Shown here in pieces: positions 11,677-23,096 of a stretch of 64,000 nucleotides of DNA. Every line of letters begins with the position of its first letter. The first letter of the stretch is position 1. The translations under genes and the position numbers were made by a program. Below the pieces are notes generated by a model that worked only from the letters and a program-made list of their open reading frames with translations, ran no database searches and was not told the DNA's origin. This DNA comes from Herpomyces periplanetae (taxonomy: Eukaryota; Ascomycota; Laboulbeniomycetes; Herpomycetales; Herpomycetaceae): the NCBI GenBank assembly GCA_009733715.1, contig WMKJ01000040.1, positions 41,552 through 105,551 of the forward strand. Direction: 5' to 3'.

Positions 11677-12403
11677 TTTTTCTATTTCCTTCAACCTTCA
11701 ATTCCGACTCACGTTCAATCTCAAATTTCTGCTTTCTTTATTAATATTACTCTCCACTATCTCTCTATCTTCCCTCTCTCTCACCTGTCAGTTTTTCCAA
11801 CTAATCACTGACCTCCAAACCTATTCGTAAACTTGAATTTATATAAATGTATAAATTCGATTATGCTCTCAAATTCTTCTGGTTTACTCCAACCCTTCGC
11901 GCCGATGCGTGGTCGTGCTACGTGACTTCGTTTTCGCTTTTCCCCCATTCGCTTACTAATCACAAATTGAATCGTCTGACTTTTCGGCAAAATTTTTAAA
12001 AGGGATTAAGGCAAATCGATTAGGTTCATCGTAAAATATCCAAATATTTAATGGAATTAACTGAATCATTTTCACGTTTAATTATACATAAATTGTTAAT
12101 GTTCAGATTGATAATGTTCGAAATCCTAATATATGGCTGAAATTTGTACCGGCATGTAAAAGATTGGATGCATATCTTTTAGACTTGTATTCATTACAAT
12201 TTGATAAATTTGAACGATCGTTATATATTTTCTGGCAAAACCTAATTAGGTTTGCACGATTGGTTAAAATTTAAGAGTTTTCGCAAAATTTACATTTCTG
12301 TTAATGGACTACCGTGTCTAAACATCCCCCTCGTACATGTCGGATTAGCTGTTAAATCTATAATGTGTGTATGAATGCGTATGCATACTATCATCAGTCA
12401 CAC
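11677..12403. other. eIF5B promoter region and YIPF 3' end
   Basis: These 727 bases lie between the eIF5B start and the stop of the upstream same-strand YIPF-like gene. Bases next to the eIF5B start are C/T-rich on plus (A/G-rich in the sense direction). No supported coding sequence; a 61-codon minus frame at 11805-11990 opens with TTG and is not convincing. Confidence 0.5.
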
Positions 12404-13533
12404 TTACACAAAGAATAAAACTTTGATAAATACGGCTAATCCAGCGTGTAAGGCTGACACGAAAACAATTAATATCTTGGAAGTTTGATGATCGGTAGCT
12501 GAGAGCATAGGCATTCTGAAATCCAATTGTCAGTCAAAAGTAGTTCACAATACAATTAACACTTACAAATTACGTAGTATAAAGAGTAAAGATACTAAAA
12601 ACCCAATCCCAACGAATGTAAGATTAAGTATTTGTAATCTTGACCAAGATATTAATGCCACAGGTAGCCAAATGATGTTTGCATATCCGTACAATGCAAT
12701 GCATTCGATGAAACTGACCGATTTGCTACCAAACCATTTTAACGTCGCCCATAAACCGATCGGTACCAAAGCTAAATCCATTACTTGTCAGTCATCGGAG
12801 TAGTATTCTACATTATCCCTTATATATTTATTTCTCATGAAGTAAGATAAGCATAGACAATAACATACTAGAATACCCGTAAATCAGACCAGCCGCGGCA
12901 CTTAGCATGCGGATGTCATATTGTACATGACCTATACTGTCACTCAAGGCTAAAAATCGTGAAATGGAGCCAGCTAAAAACAATATCATTACAACTGTCG
13001 TAGCAATCCAAAACGGCCCGTATAAATCAGGATTGCCAGCGACTACATCGGAGAATTTGCTGCGAGGTATTAATACTGATCGACAGCGTAATAGTACATC
13101 GCTTGTATCGACGTCGAAGTATCGAGCGTAGAAAGCTATCGTAAAAGATCCTTGCTTTGGCCGTGTTTCTGCATTTATGTTGTCGTAAGTACCTGAACTT
13201 GCACTCTCATTAGGCCTGAATTCCCCATCTCTTGTGCTTTGATGTGCCTTGTATCGGGGTAAGTAGGGATCAAAATCTGGTACTCCTCATTTATGTATTA
13301 GCCATTAATTTAATAGCCGATACGATTTTTGACTAAATCAAAAATATCATATTCTTCTCGTTTACTAACGCTTAGAGTCAAGGTCCAATTCATTTTGTAG
13401 CTCGGATTCTTCTTGTTCGATATCCTGAATAAGTTAGATTTGCTCACTAGTTCATATAGTATTTTACTTCCTTGATTAGACTTACCACATCATCATCCAA
13501 ATCTGCGATCGCTTTGTATTTGCGACTCGTCAT
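12404..13533 (-). CDS. YIPF1/YIPF2-like Yip1-domain Golgi membrane protein
   Basis: Five exons, in minus order 13533-13486, 13424-13370, 13285-12869, 12771-12567 and 12515-12404, give 278 residues with phase closing throughout. The conserved block FYARYFDVDTSDVLLR, then NPDLYGPFWIATT, followed by about five hydrophobic segments (ATTVVMILFLAGS, YGYSTLVPIGLW, IECIALYGYANIIWLPVAL, VGIGFLVSLLFIL, a last one ending FIKVLFFV) is the YIPF1/2 form of the Yip1 family. An acidic N-terminus (MTSRKYKAIADLDDD) precedes it. These Golgi and late-endosome proteins bind Rab GTPases and act in vesicle traffic. The donor of intron 2 is GTTAGT, and its acceptor has three nearby in-frame AG options (13286 chosen), so a few residues around KRVPDFDPYLP are uncertain. 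Confidence 0.88.
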
Positions 13534-14798
13534 TGTTTATTTACCAAATCAAAGATAAAATTGTCGGATTAAATGCATAAATTCTCCTCACTTAACTCTG
13601 CGAGTTTTGCTCGTAACTTGATCTCCCAAATTCTTCAGGCATATGTGGCTTATAATGTGTGGCGTATTCCAAGCCAGACTAAGGATAAGGTGGAAATTTT
13701 TTTGAGCGGTTGTTTTACTTTAAACGATTAATGTTTCCATTCGAATTAATTCATAAATGAAATTTGACTAGAAACTTCACACTATAATTTACAAACTGTT
13801 AAAAAAACACAATTTATCACACTTTAGGTATTCCCAAAGGCATTTTTATAAAGGCATAATGAAGATTGTAATAATATATATGCGAGAGGTAGGTTTTTCC
13901 TCAATAAAACTAATCTGAATTATGTATAGATTAATGTCCTACACACTTATTTATCTTATCTAAACTTTTAAAACTTGCTTAATTTACACCATGATAACCA
14001 TTTTTTGGGTACTTGCTTGCACTTCTCTGGGTGTATAAGAGTTTATCCAATTTTTTAGTTTGATGATGCGTTATTGAACACTAAAAATAATACCTATCCA
14101 CCAGTTTCACAATTATAAAAGACCTCCAACTATATTTCACAATACCCCAATAGAATAGAAAATAATCTATATTCCCTAACTTTTATAGTCAAGTGAGGTG
14201 CGTCCGTTCCTGTGAGACGATAACTCAGAGCTTATTGTTGATATACAGCTTGCAATAGAGCTTCTCGCTCCCCGCAAACTTTTCTCAAACATAGTAGTAG
14301 TTATAATCTTTCTCCCGATGCTCTGATGTTACTGATATCGCTAACATCTTCATCTCGCCCGAGATATCAAGACTTTACCGAAAAAGGTTTCTATACACTA
14401 ATGACGTCATAAGGTGAAGCTTTGTACCTTTAAACAATTAATACTTTTGCCTTAATTTTTTACCAACATTTTCCCTACAAAACATGCCCGTTAAAAAACA
14501 TTTGGTGATTTGAAATTTTCATCAAACTAATTTGACTTTAATTATCAGAGAAGTGCCAAAACCCTTCCATAAATTAATCCCACAAACTTCATCTGGGCTA
14601 CTCTACCGGAGTGAGATTTATCTTAATCACATACTTCGCCTGGCAATTCACCCGAACCGAGGGCGTCTGCTTAGTCAGAATTCCGTGAAAGAAAATTTGG
14701 AAAAATTTAACGCGTTCACAATTTCTTCTTTTTAAATATTTATACTTTCTGTTAAAAATTTACAGTCGCTTTTAAATTCCGTTAGTTAAAGAGGAAAA
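13534..14798. other. AT-rich intergenic region
   Basis: 1.27 kb between the YIPF-like start (minus) and the small plus-strand gene. It is AT-rich, with no frame I can support (one at 14532-14735 opens with TTG and has no recognisable motif) and no repeat. Probably divergent promoters. Confidence 0.5.
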
Positions 14799-15056
14799 AT
14801 GTACCATCAAAAGTCTCGTGGCCTAATTACTTCAAAATCTTTAGTTTTTCCTTTTCCAATTCCTGATCTTCGCTTTGAACAAAGCTACTTAAATAGTCTC
14901 ATTCCCGCTCACGGTGACGTTCAGTTAATATTGTGGATAACAGTAAAGAATCAGGTAACTAACAGTTTTTCCGCTCATATATATTTGTTCTTTCTAACAT
15001 TGTAGCAAGGTTTTTTTACCCCTTTGCCAGGGGGTATTTTGGTGTCTCGCAGTTGA
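14799..15056 (+). CDS. small conserved fungal protein, DUF1770-like, two exons
   Basis: Exon 1 (14799-14954, ATG in AAAAATG) encodes 52 residues. A 51-nt intron (gtaact...attgtag) is followed by exon 2 (15006-15056) ending TGA, giving 68 residues. The spliced product reads IPDLRFEQSYLNSL, then ILWITVKNQQGF, then TPLPGGIL. From memory this pattern (P-DLRFEQSYL-S, W--TV-DQ, PL-G) matches a short fungal family of unknown function that I associate with DUF1770; I could not verify this. The second part is only readable after splicing, and both motif halves fall in one frame, which argues that the gene is real. No signal peptide is obvious; one moderately hydrophobic stretch (VQLILWITV) is present. 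It converges on the beta-mannosidase, whose stop lies 110 bp downstream. Function unknown. Confidence 0.68.
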
Positions 15057-15165
15057 TCTTCTACGAAGCTTCTCGGCCAAATCATCAATGTCTTTTATAA
15101 ACCGGATATTTCAAAAGATAATTCCCATTCAAACTAATAATATTAAATCCATGATTTATTGAGCT

Positions 15166-18137
15166 TTACTGTTTTAAAAATTCCCTACTTGATTGACCCA
15201 TATATCGCCATTGCAGGTGCTTTTCAAGGCTTTCCTGCATATGAGTTTCTACTCCATCTTCTTTATCTAGTTTACTGATTCTTATCTCGCGTGTTTCTCC
15301 GGGCATTACATCAAATCCATTGTCTTCAAATTCCACTCCATCTAATTCTGTGAATACTAGTCCTTTAACCGGTCTCTCAGTCACAATGTTAATCATGATC
15401 GAACTATCTTGAAATGTCCTTTCGTTTTTCGCGTTGATTTTCAAACCTCGATTACTAAAATCAAGGTTTTTAAGCGGCTGAGGCCAGTCCCAATCTCTGG
15501 AAACAGTTTCATCGTCTTGAATCATCCTCACGGCAACTAAATTTTGATCATTTACAAGACCTTCATGTACTGGTGTTATTCCATTTGGTATCAGCTTAAC
15601 ATCCTTAATTAATTGCATTGGTTGGGTATCTCGTCCAGAAGCTACGGATATTATCCGTATTTCTATGGTGTACAACTGATTTGGGTTATGCACATAGCTA
15701 CTTGATACCCATACATCAAAATTTCTCTCAGTCGATGCCCCTTGGAATTTGCCTTTTTCATTATCCTGTTGGCGAACCACAGCAATGCTTAGCGTAGCAA
15801 GTCGTCGACGTGTAGTGTAGTAAGAGGGTTTTTTTCTCTCAAAGTAATCTATCATAGACCATGATATGCATGGCCAGCAGTCGTTGAGCTGCCATATTAA
15901 TGCTCCACCGCAACGGTGATCCTCACCCCATATCTTGCGCCAACTTCTTAGTGCGAAGTTTACTGCTTCTGACTGACACATTTGGGAATAGTATATGAAT
16001 TTCTGGATGAAATGAAAATATTATCGTCAGTAACAGACTGTCGGTTTGATAAGTTCAACCGTCATTTGCTGAATAATCTTACATCTAGAGATGAGGTTTC
16101 ACCAAAGTTACTTGAAGTGTACTTTTCAAGACGGCGTTGGGCTCCAGAACCTTTATTATGAAATTGGAGTTGACTGGAATGCAGGTTCAATTGTGATTTG
16201 TCGCTGCAGAAACTTTGGATCGTTTCCATGTAAGGAAAAGCTTGCATTCCAAACTCACTGATGAAAAGACCCCCTAGCGAGGAGTACTCTTGATATGGCC
16301 TCTCATCGCCATGCCAGACGTTCCATTCATGGACATCACCGACACTGGGATCTCGAGTGGGACGATCTTTACTCCACGGACTACCTGGGTGATATGGAAC
16401 CTGATTACCCAGTTCATCGCAAATTTGTGGTAAAAGATGTTCGTATATGTATCTCGCTGGAAATGAAGTTTTCAACCAATTCTCGGGGATTTTATCTTCA
16501 TAAACATATGTTAAGTGAAATTGTTCACATATTTGGTAATCTTCATTGTTTCCGGCGTAAAGGACGATACACGGATGCCAGTGCAATCGCTGTACAGTTT
16601 GCACAGCTTCTTTGCGCACGCTGGCAAGGAATCCGGGGTGAGCTGGATATGAGCCACATGCGAACATGAAATCTTGCCACACGAGAATACCGAATTCATC
16701 ACAGGCTTTATAAAATTCTTCTGACTCGTAGATGCCTCCGCCCCATACTCTTATGATAATGTTAGAACCGTTTTTGGGGAGAAGGAGAGTGGACTCACCG
16801 GATCATTGATTGATTTCCTTTGGCGACGGATTGGATTAAACGGTGGTATTTGGCGGGTGAAATTCTCGTAACGAAGGAATCGGCGGGGATCCAATTGGAT
16901 CCACCCGCGAATACGGGTATTCCATTTATACGAAAGTAGAATCGGTTGGCCGTTTTAGCATCGTTTTTCTGGACAAGTTCAACATATCGAAACCCTACGA
17001 GATTGGAAACTTGGTGCAGTATAGTCGTTTCATCATCAGCTAAACAAATGGATATTTCCACGTTGTATAATGACTGAGGACCATAGTTTCGTGGATACCA
17101 TAAGCACGGATTGGCAATGGTAAATGTAAAGAAAGAGGAAAGCTCTGGGTCCTGATCTTTTGACGGTGAAGGGAAATTTACGGGGGATTGGTCGTGAAAA
17201 ACTATGTCATTGCGTAGTCTGATATTTAACTTTAAGATACACTTGAAATTAAAGTTCGGAGCAGCGTCAAGTCGGAGCCTCAGAGATCCAGTTAGGATAT
17301 TTTTTGACTGGTTTATGGTGTATTTGATCAATGGTTCCTGTATGGACACAGAGTACACTTCTAGATGGATTGGCCTCCATGGACCACACGGTGAAAGAAT
17401 TGGACCCCAGTCCCATCCCCTGAAAGAATATTTGGCATGAGTCAGGATGGCGAAAGTAAAATGAGCGGATTAAGAAATGGGAAAATGATGTTACCAGTGG
17501 AATTGGGCTTTTCGGGCGGCAAGTCGGGCCATATCGCCATTCCAGCCAACCCATACATGAGTTGGTAGTTTCTCTTTAATGGATGCAGCGCGCAAGAAGG
17601 CCGAATCAAAGTTTAACATTAACTGGTGCATGGAATTTTTGGATGGTGAAGACGCTAAAGGATTTAAGATTAAGGAGGTAACATTTACACGATGCTGATG
17701 AAACATATTGTCGGACAGCAAGATTTTTTGGTTATTAAGATGAACAGTGACGTAAGTATCCAAACCTTGAAAATTCAAGACAGCCTTAACCGGAGCAGTA
17801 AAAGAAGTGGAAAGTGACGGAATGGTGGCACGGTAAGTCCACTGAGATTTGTGTATCCAAGAACATTTTACTTCATTAAGATCTTGGAATGGATCATCGA
17901 TTCTGTGAAAGGCGGATTATGAAAAGGAGGAGGTTTGGAAGTGATGAAAGATTAGTGAGAAGTAACGTATGAAGTTCACACGGGGAACACTTAGCCTGAC
18001 ATTTGGTAGCGCAACATCTCAAGGTGAATCTCAGTGGGAAACCGAGGAACTGTATACCATGTTTCATGAGATTTTGAACGAGACATTTTGACATGCCCGG
18101 AACGTATTGGTGAAGCGGTGAACTTGAGGGGTAACAT
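15166..18137 (-). CDS. glycoside hydrolase family 2 beta-mannosidase
   Basis: Five exons, minus order 18137-18001, 17902-17495, 17419-16799, 16749-16083 and 16002-15166, give 889 residues. Order: jelly-roll sugar-binding domain ([44 protein letters not shown]), [10 protein letters not shown] rebuilt across intron 2, the Ig-like domain, then the (beta/alpha)8 barrel with [13 protein letters not shown], acid/base Glu in AGNNEDYQ (about 458) and nucleophile Glu in [10 protein letters not shown] (about 554). [16 protein letters not shown] is created by intron 4. It removes terminal beta-mannose from oligosaccharides. No secretion signal is visible, pointing to the intracellular MndB type (about 840 residues). 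Weak points: the first intron needs a GTCAGG donor, and the start could be the ATG at 18137 (right after a ttccag that also looks like an acceptor) or lie in a further upstream exon. Confidence 0.88.
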
Positions 18138-18763
18138 CTGGAATTAAAGTTAAGTGAGTTAAGAAAAAAAATTTTTGGCAATTAGTCGTCATTGAAAACT
18201 TAGCAGGGATGAAGATATTGATGAGTGCAAATTCCGCAGACAAGCGAGGGTTAAGTTAATGGGCCAATTAAGAGGTGTAAAAGTGTTAAAGGATAGGAAA
18301 TGAACGAACTGACTGAAAGGGTATTGTTGGAGTTTATAAATTCAAGTTGAAGTAATCTCGCTATAGTGGCATATCCGATAAACAGTGGTATGAGCGGCTT
18401 TACACCTCAGGACAGCGTGTTGCAGCATAGTACATGATGTCGACGGAAGGGATTTGAATATAGATTCTAACTGTAAGATGACAAATAGAGTAGAGCAAGC
18501 AAGAATCGTATCATTAAAGTACCCAAGAACATTAACAAAGGTCAAATGGGATAGAATCAAAGTTATAAGGTCTTTCTGTTAGATCCAGAGAGAAATATAC
18601 ACTGCAGAATTAAATTTGTTAAATGGGATGGGCTGGTATTCGTTTAGAGCGAAGTGGTTGGACGAGCTTAAAACGAATAGAAGGGAGAAGTTTATGGAAA
18701 GATTGGGGAAGGGAAAAGACAAAAATTAACACGGGTATTGGTGAGGTATGAGTGAACAGGTGC
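18138..18763. other. same-strand intergenic gap
   Basis: 626 bases between the mannosidase start and the stop of the cupredoxin gene, both on minus. It may hide a short extra 5' exon of the mannosidase, because ttaactttaattccag directly precedes the chosen ATG. No other supported content. Confidence 0.45.
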
Positions 18764-20499
18764 TTAGAACAAGCAAAATAAAGTTGCAAGACCAAGGGAT
18801 AAGGACGTAAGAGAACCGATGAATGGGGTATTTCCACCGAAGGAGAATCTAAGGGAGAAAGCAGCGCTTTTCTTAGCACCTTTGGTTGAGTTTAACTCTA
18901 GGGGGAAACCAGCTTGACCGGGAATTCCTTCAGCATTGCTAGCGAAACTTAGTTGACCTCCGAAAGGACGAGCGGCGGTACCATCGAAGGATAGTGGAGA
19001 TACGTTGCCTTCAGCACGTTTGGCGAGGGCAGCATATTGTTGAACCGAACGGTTTGGTGGACTGGATGAAGTTAGTGATGATTGAAATAAAAGATAAGGT
19101 ATTGAGGAATTTGATGAACTTACGGGTTAATAACACCGACCATTCCGGCTTGACAATGTTTGCCTTGACTACAGTAGAACCAGATGGGTTTATCATCTTC
19201 GACTGGAATGGTGAAGATGATCTGAGCATTTTGATCGGTTGGAGCAAATCCAGAAAAGAAAGAACCACGGAATTCAGCACCGGCACTTTGTAAGGGCATG
19301 CAAGGTTGACTGAATGAAGATCTCGCAACGGAGTGATTTTTGGGGAAGAATTGAAATTGGATCATATCCCCGATATTGGCACGAATAACGTTTGGTTCGA
19401 AAACGAGTTCTGATTTTTCGTTGCCTACTTTAACAGCAATAACTTGAGGAGTTCCACCCATAGAAGCGAGACCAGCACCACCAAGTCGAGGATCAGCACC
19501 ACTAAGTCGAGGATCGACACCGGCAAGTCGGGGATCAGCACCAGCAAGACGAGGGTCAGCACCAGCTAGACGGGGATCAGCACCAGCTAGACGGGGATCA
19601 GAACCGGCAAGACGAGGATCAGCACCAGCTAGCCGGGGATCAGTTCCAGCAAGACGAGGATCAGAACCAGCTAAACGGGGATCAGCACCAGCTAAACGGG
19701 GGTCAGTTCCAGCGAGTCTAGGATCACCACCGGCTAAACGAGGATCACCACCAGCAAGTCTAGGATCGATACCAGTCAAACGGGGATCGCCACCAGCGAG
19801 ACGAGGATCAGGAGCAATTCCTACACCAACAGATACGCCAGCACCACCACCGACATTAACAGCGGCAGCTGTACCAGGTAAAGCACGAGGACTACCAGCT
19901 TCACGAGCACCACCAGGAGCAGTAGGACTTTGGGAACTTCGTGGACTAGCAGTGTTTCCTGGACTGGGAGAACTACCAAAACTAAGACCACCTTCAGCAG
20001 ATCCTAGAGCTTTTGGTTGACCGGGTTGTAAATTATTTGCATTAGTGACAGCACCTGGACCAGGAGCAAATCCCGCAGTAGATGTAGCTGTAGATCCTAT
20101 TGGATCGTTTCGAGGGGCAGTGGAAGTAGAAGATTGTGGAGTTGGCCTAACACCTTGACTGGCGTTTGGATTTGCGCCGGGAGCTTTTGGAGTTGGTTTT
20201 GTAGCAACTTCATAACCGGGACTTGTACCACCAGAAGCTGCAGTTGGAGGTCTAGCACCTGGCCCGACTTGTGCACCAATTTCAGCAGCTGGAGTACTTC
20301 CAGGCATAGTTTCAGCTCGTGATATGGCTGCAGGTTCAAGATGATTCTTTTCACTTTGTATAAAGGATTTATCAAGCCTGTTGAAATCGGGGACGTTAAG
20401 GCCAGTTCCCGGCACAATTGCACCATTTGCTTCGACGGTAGCAAAAGAAACCCGTACCAGCGGGATAAGAGCCATAGCGAGTTTATTTGATATGCGCAT
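18764..20499 (-). CDS. secreted, probably GPI-anchored cupredoxin-domain protein with DPRLAG repeats
   Basis: Exons 20499-19124 and 19061-18764 give 557 residues. The ATG at 20499 opens a signal-type sequence (MRISNKLAMALIPLVRVSFA). Then a Pro/Ala/Gly/Ser-rich region (about 50-230), sixteen DPRLAG heptads (about 231-342), and a cupredoxin domain beginning VIAVKVGNE. Its likely type-1 copper ligands are His in KNHSVA, Cys in FYCSQ, His in GKHCQ and Met in AGMVG. After the single 62-nt intron comes a Ser-containing stalk and a hydrophobic C-terminus (IGSLTSLSLGLATLFCLF) typical of GPI attachment. Fungal cell-wall proteins of this kind are common; a copper-binding or structural role is inferred, not shown. 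The heptad block resembles no domain I know. The gene for the first enzyme of GPI synthesis (PIG-A) also lies in this window, unlinked. Confidence 0.88.
19474..19809 (-). repeat. coding tandem repeat, 16 x 21 bp (DPRLAGx)
   Basis: Sixteen consecutive 21-bp units encode Asp-Pro-Arg-Leu-Ala-Gly-X, with X being Gly, Ile, Thr, Ala, Ser or Val. Units 2, 15 and 16 vary at position 5 (Thr, Ser, Gly). The protein is far more uniform than the DNA: third codon positions differ between units (cgg, cga and other Arg or Leu codons). This suggests an old array under selection for the peptide rather than a fresh expansion. Confidence 0.95.
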
Positions 20500-22157
20500 A
20501 TTGGGGATTTTTATCGTTGACAATGAAAAAGTGGTACAGTGTGTACACACACTAAAAGTTGGTGAGTGGGTATACTTAATTCAAGAACGGTAAATTTGAT
20601 CGTGATGTTAACTTGGGATATTTCTGTTTGTAGGTTCCTTAGGAGCAGCGACTAGAATCGCTGGATTGTTAAAGTCGGGATATTTAATATTGAAACTGGA
20701 AAACGTGATGATGTATCACGAAGAAACTCTAGCAAAGATTTCGAGAATAGTGCCCCCCAAAGAGAAGTGTGTGCTTCTTTATGTCAATATAAAGAAGAAA
20801 GTAAACGGTTTTAAAGTCATTTTTCTTCACTGGCATGGTTAGTCCAGGAATTTATACACTGTCAGTGCAACCTCGCAAAAGTAAGTCTACGGTAACTTGT
20901 CATTTACGATTATGTCGACTGTAAAACGGAGATTTCTTATCCGGATTCACTAACCACTGGCGAAACACAACTCTGGAAGCTTAGTCGGGTTAGATTGATA
21001 ATTTGTATCAACCTCTTGTACGGCATGGCATGGAATCGCATCACAACGCCCAACGTTTCTTCAACAATTTAAAACTTCCCCTAACCTCCTTTCATTTCAT
21101 GCTCAGTTTAACCGCTAAGCTGATTCGAACACTTTAATTCAATGCCCTCACAGGCTTGAAACGGTCGTATCCTTATTCCTTAAGGTCACTTTTCCATCCC
21201 GGTTGTTAATCATGAAGCCCATCTGGTTTCTAATTGTGTGAGATATGCTCAATACGAAACGTACAATACTGCACATCGCAAATCGCCCCCAGAGATATCG
21301 TGTCATCTGTTACTCTCCTATACTTGATTGTATAGTTAAGGCAACATGATACTGCTAACTTCATGTGGACGCGCAATGCAACTTTTCCACTGCGCATGCG
21401 CTACTTCAAGTATTCCCATTCTGTATACCTTCTTACAGTACACGTTAACATCTCTGCATAATCCATGTACTCGTTGTTTTAACTTCCTTTCCCACCCATT
21501 TTCGGTACTTCCAAGTTCTCAATTGCAATCCTTCTCTAATCCTTAGCCTTAGTCCCATATTAAATATTTCCACTTATCACCCAGCAAGGATCATTCTGGC
21601 TGCCTAATATCTTCGTTCTTTACTCCAACGTATACGCAACCCTATTTATATCGTAATCCTCAAACTTACTATTCCATGCCATCATATATTTTTGCACTGT
21701 TAAATCTTTCTAAGAATGCCATCCACCAATCTGCAACATTTCCCCCTACCTCTCTCAAAGCGAACAGTTTCACCTTGCCAATAGTGTAGCTTAGACGGAT
21801 GAAACGAAACCATTTAAGTTAAAGCGTTGCGCAAAACTTCACGCATTCGCTCGCCTTATGAACCATTTTACGCCGATAAATTGCCTTTCCTTGCCTTAAC
21901 TGTATCCTCTCTGTTATGATACGGTAAATCATAGTATGATATGGTTTTGTGAAAAGTTATCAATGCGCATTGATCCATTTGCCTAAATTTACAGTGTTAA
22001 GTAAACATGCATTAGTTAACAATTGTACGTCCCCAATGCTAACTTTTTCCAGTGTGATTCAACTCTGCATAATGTTGCACGATTAATATTTTGTTGCGCG
22101 CGCGCGCGCACACATTCACGCTCCTACATGAGTACGGATACGGTATAATTAGTGGCA
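20500..22157. other. intergenic region upstream of the cupredoxin gene
   Basis: 1.66 kb between two minus-strand genes. No gene recognised; the 66-codon plus frame at 21346-21546 is C/T-rich with no conserved motif. A (GC)6 dinucleotide run lies at 22096-22107. Presumably the cupredoxin promoter and the CENP-X 3' region. Confidence 0.5.
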
Positions 22158-23096
22158 TTAAAAATCAAGGAGTAACTGGGGTACGATTTTCTCCAGGTCT
22201 TCCACTTGTAAAAATCCATCAACTTCCCATGATACATCAGAAGTCATTATCTGAGCTTCCGCTCGTTTACGTACCACAGCAGCACGTGTCATAGCTTCGT
22301 TAACGAATGCGTCAACATGCTGCGATATTAGAGTTATGGCACCTCGATCAATCTTCGTTTGGGTTGGATATTTAAACCCGTGGTGGAGTAAACGAACTAG
22401 CAAATTCTCCGGTATACATCCCGAAACACTCATGTTCACAGTATCTTTCCCTGTATTAGATTTGCCGCTACACGCTTCCCCTGTACGAGTTCGCTGCACT
22501 ACGTTCGCTGGGCCCAAGGTGTTAAGTGTTTGAACATCCGGATTCGAAGAATATGCACTCTTCGTACATTCAGTGATGTCGCCCGTAGACCTTAACTTTT
22601 GCGCTACGCTCACTCGCATATCACGGCCTTCTTGCCCCTTGTCCCTATCAACGTTGTTGTTGATATCTTTATTTACGGATGTTGGCTTGTGTAGTGTCTG
22701 TGACAATTCACCTAACAATGCTGATTCGGTTGGTACTACTTTACTAGTTAAACGTGCTTTCGCTTCAGTAAAGTTCTCATCTGGCTCGCTTTCAGCCTCA
22801 CTATCATTGATAATCGCACCATCTGGTTCTGAAAAGTCCCAGTTAACATGTATCGGTGATAAATCATTCGTTCGGTCTGTGGTGTGTATGCTAGTTTGTT
22901 TTGTTACATTAGAACCGTTAACGTTATTTGGCTTAATTGGTGAAGACCCCGTTGTTGCGCTACTCGATAAATAATGCGGCTCGTGTACTTTTGTATGATC
23001 TTCAGTCTGACGACGTCCATTCACCGAACTAGGAATATACACATTTTCCTTGGGGCTTGATACCCGCATCGGGGGCTTGAATGGTGTGGGTGCCAT
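22158..23096 (-). CDS. CENP-X / MHF2 histone-fold protein with long N-terminal extension
   Basis: Single exon, 312 residues, true ATG at 23096. The last 88 or so residues form the identity: IPENLLVRLLHHGFKYPTQT, then ITLISQHVDAFVNEAMTRAA, then VDGFLQVEDLEKIVPQLLLD and a final Phe. The ending LEKI-PQLLLDF is the CENP-X/MHF2 signature. CENP-X pairs with CENP-S (MHF1) in a histone-fold complex that binds DNA at kinetochores with CENP-T/W and stimulates the Fanconi helicase FANCM/Mph1. Residues 1 to about 220 are Ser/Thr/Asn-rich with no recognisable domain, beginning MAPTPFKPPMRV; known family members are mostly 80-150 residues long. There is no frame break between extension and fold, so this looks like one protein, though an internal start cannot be excluded. 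Confidence 0.85.
   Translation of the reverse strand: MAPTPFKPPMRVSSPKENVYIPSSVNGRRQTEDHTKVHEPHYLSSSATTGSSPIKPNNVNGSNVTKQTSIHTTDRTNDLSPIHVNWDFSEPDGAIINDSEAESEPDENFTEAKARLTSKVVPTESALLGELSQTLHKPTSVNKDINNNVDRDKGQEGRDMRVSVAQKLRSTGDITECTKSAYSSNPDVQTLNTLGPANVVQRTRTGEACSGKSNTGKDTVNMSVSGCIPENLLVRLLHHGFKYPTQTKIDRGAITLISQHVDAFVNEAMTRAAVVRKRAEAQIMTSDVSWEVDGFLQVEDLEKIVPQLLLDF

Noticed and set aside
20500-20550. 17-codon N-terminal extension of the cupredoxin protein
   Set aside because: Begins with GTG; the ATG at 20499 starts a proper signal peptide.
21100-21180. Possible tRNA T-loop (gattcgaac)
   Set aside because: The flanking bases do not pair into a T stem, and no A box or acceptor stem fits.
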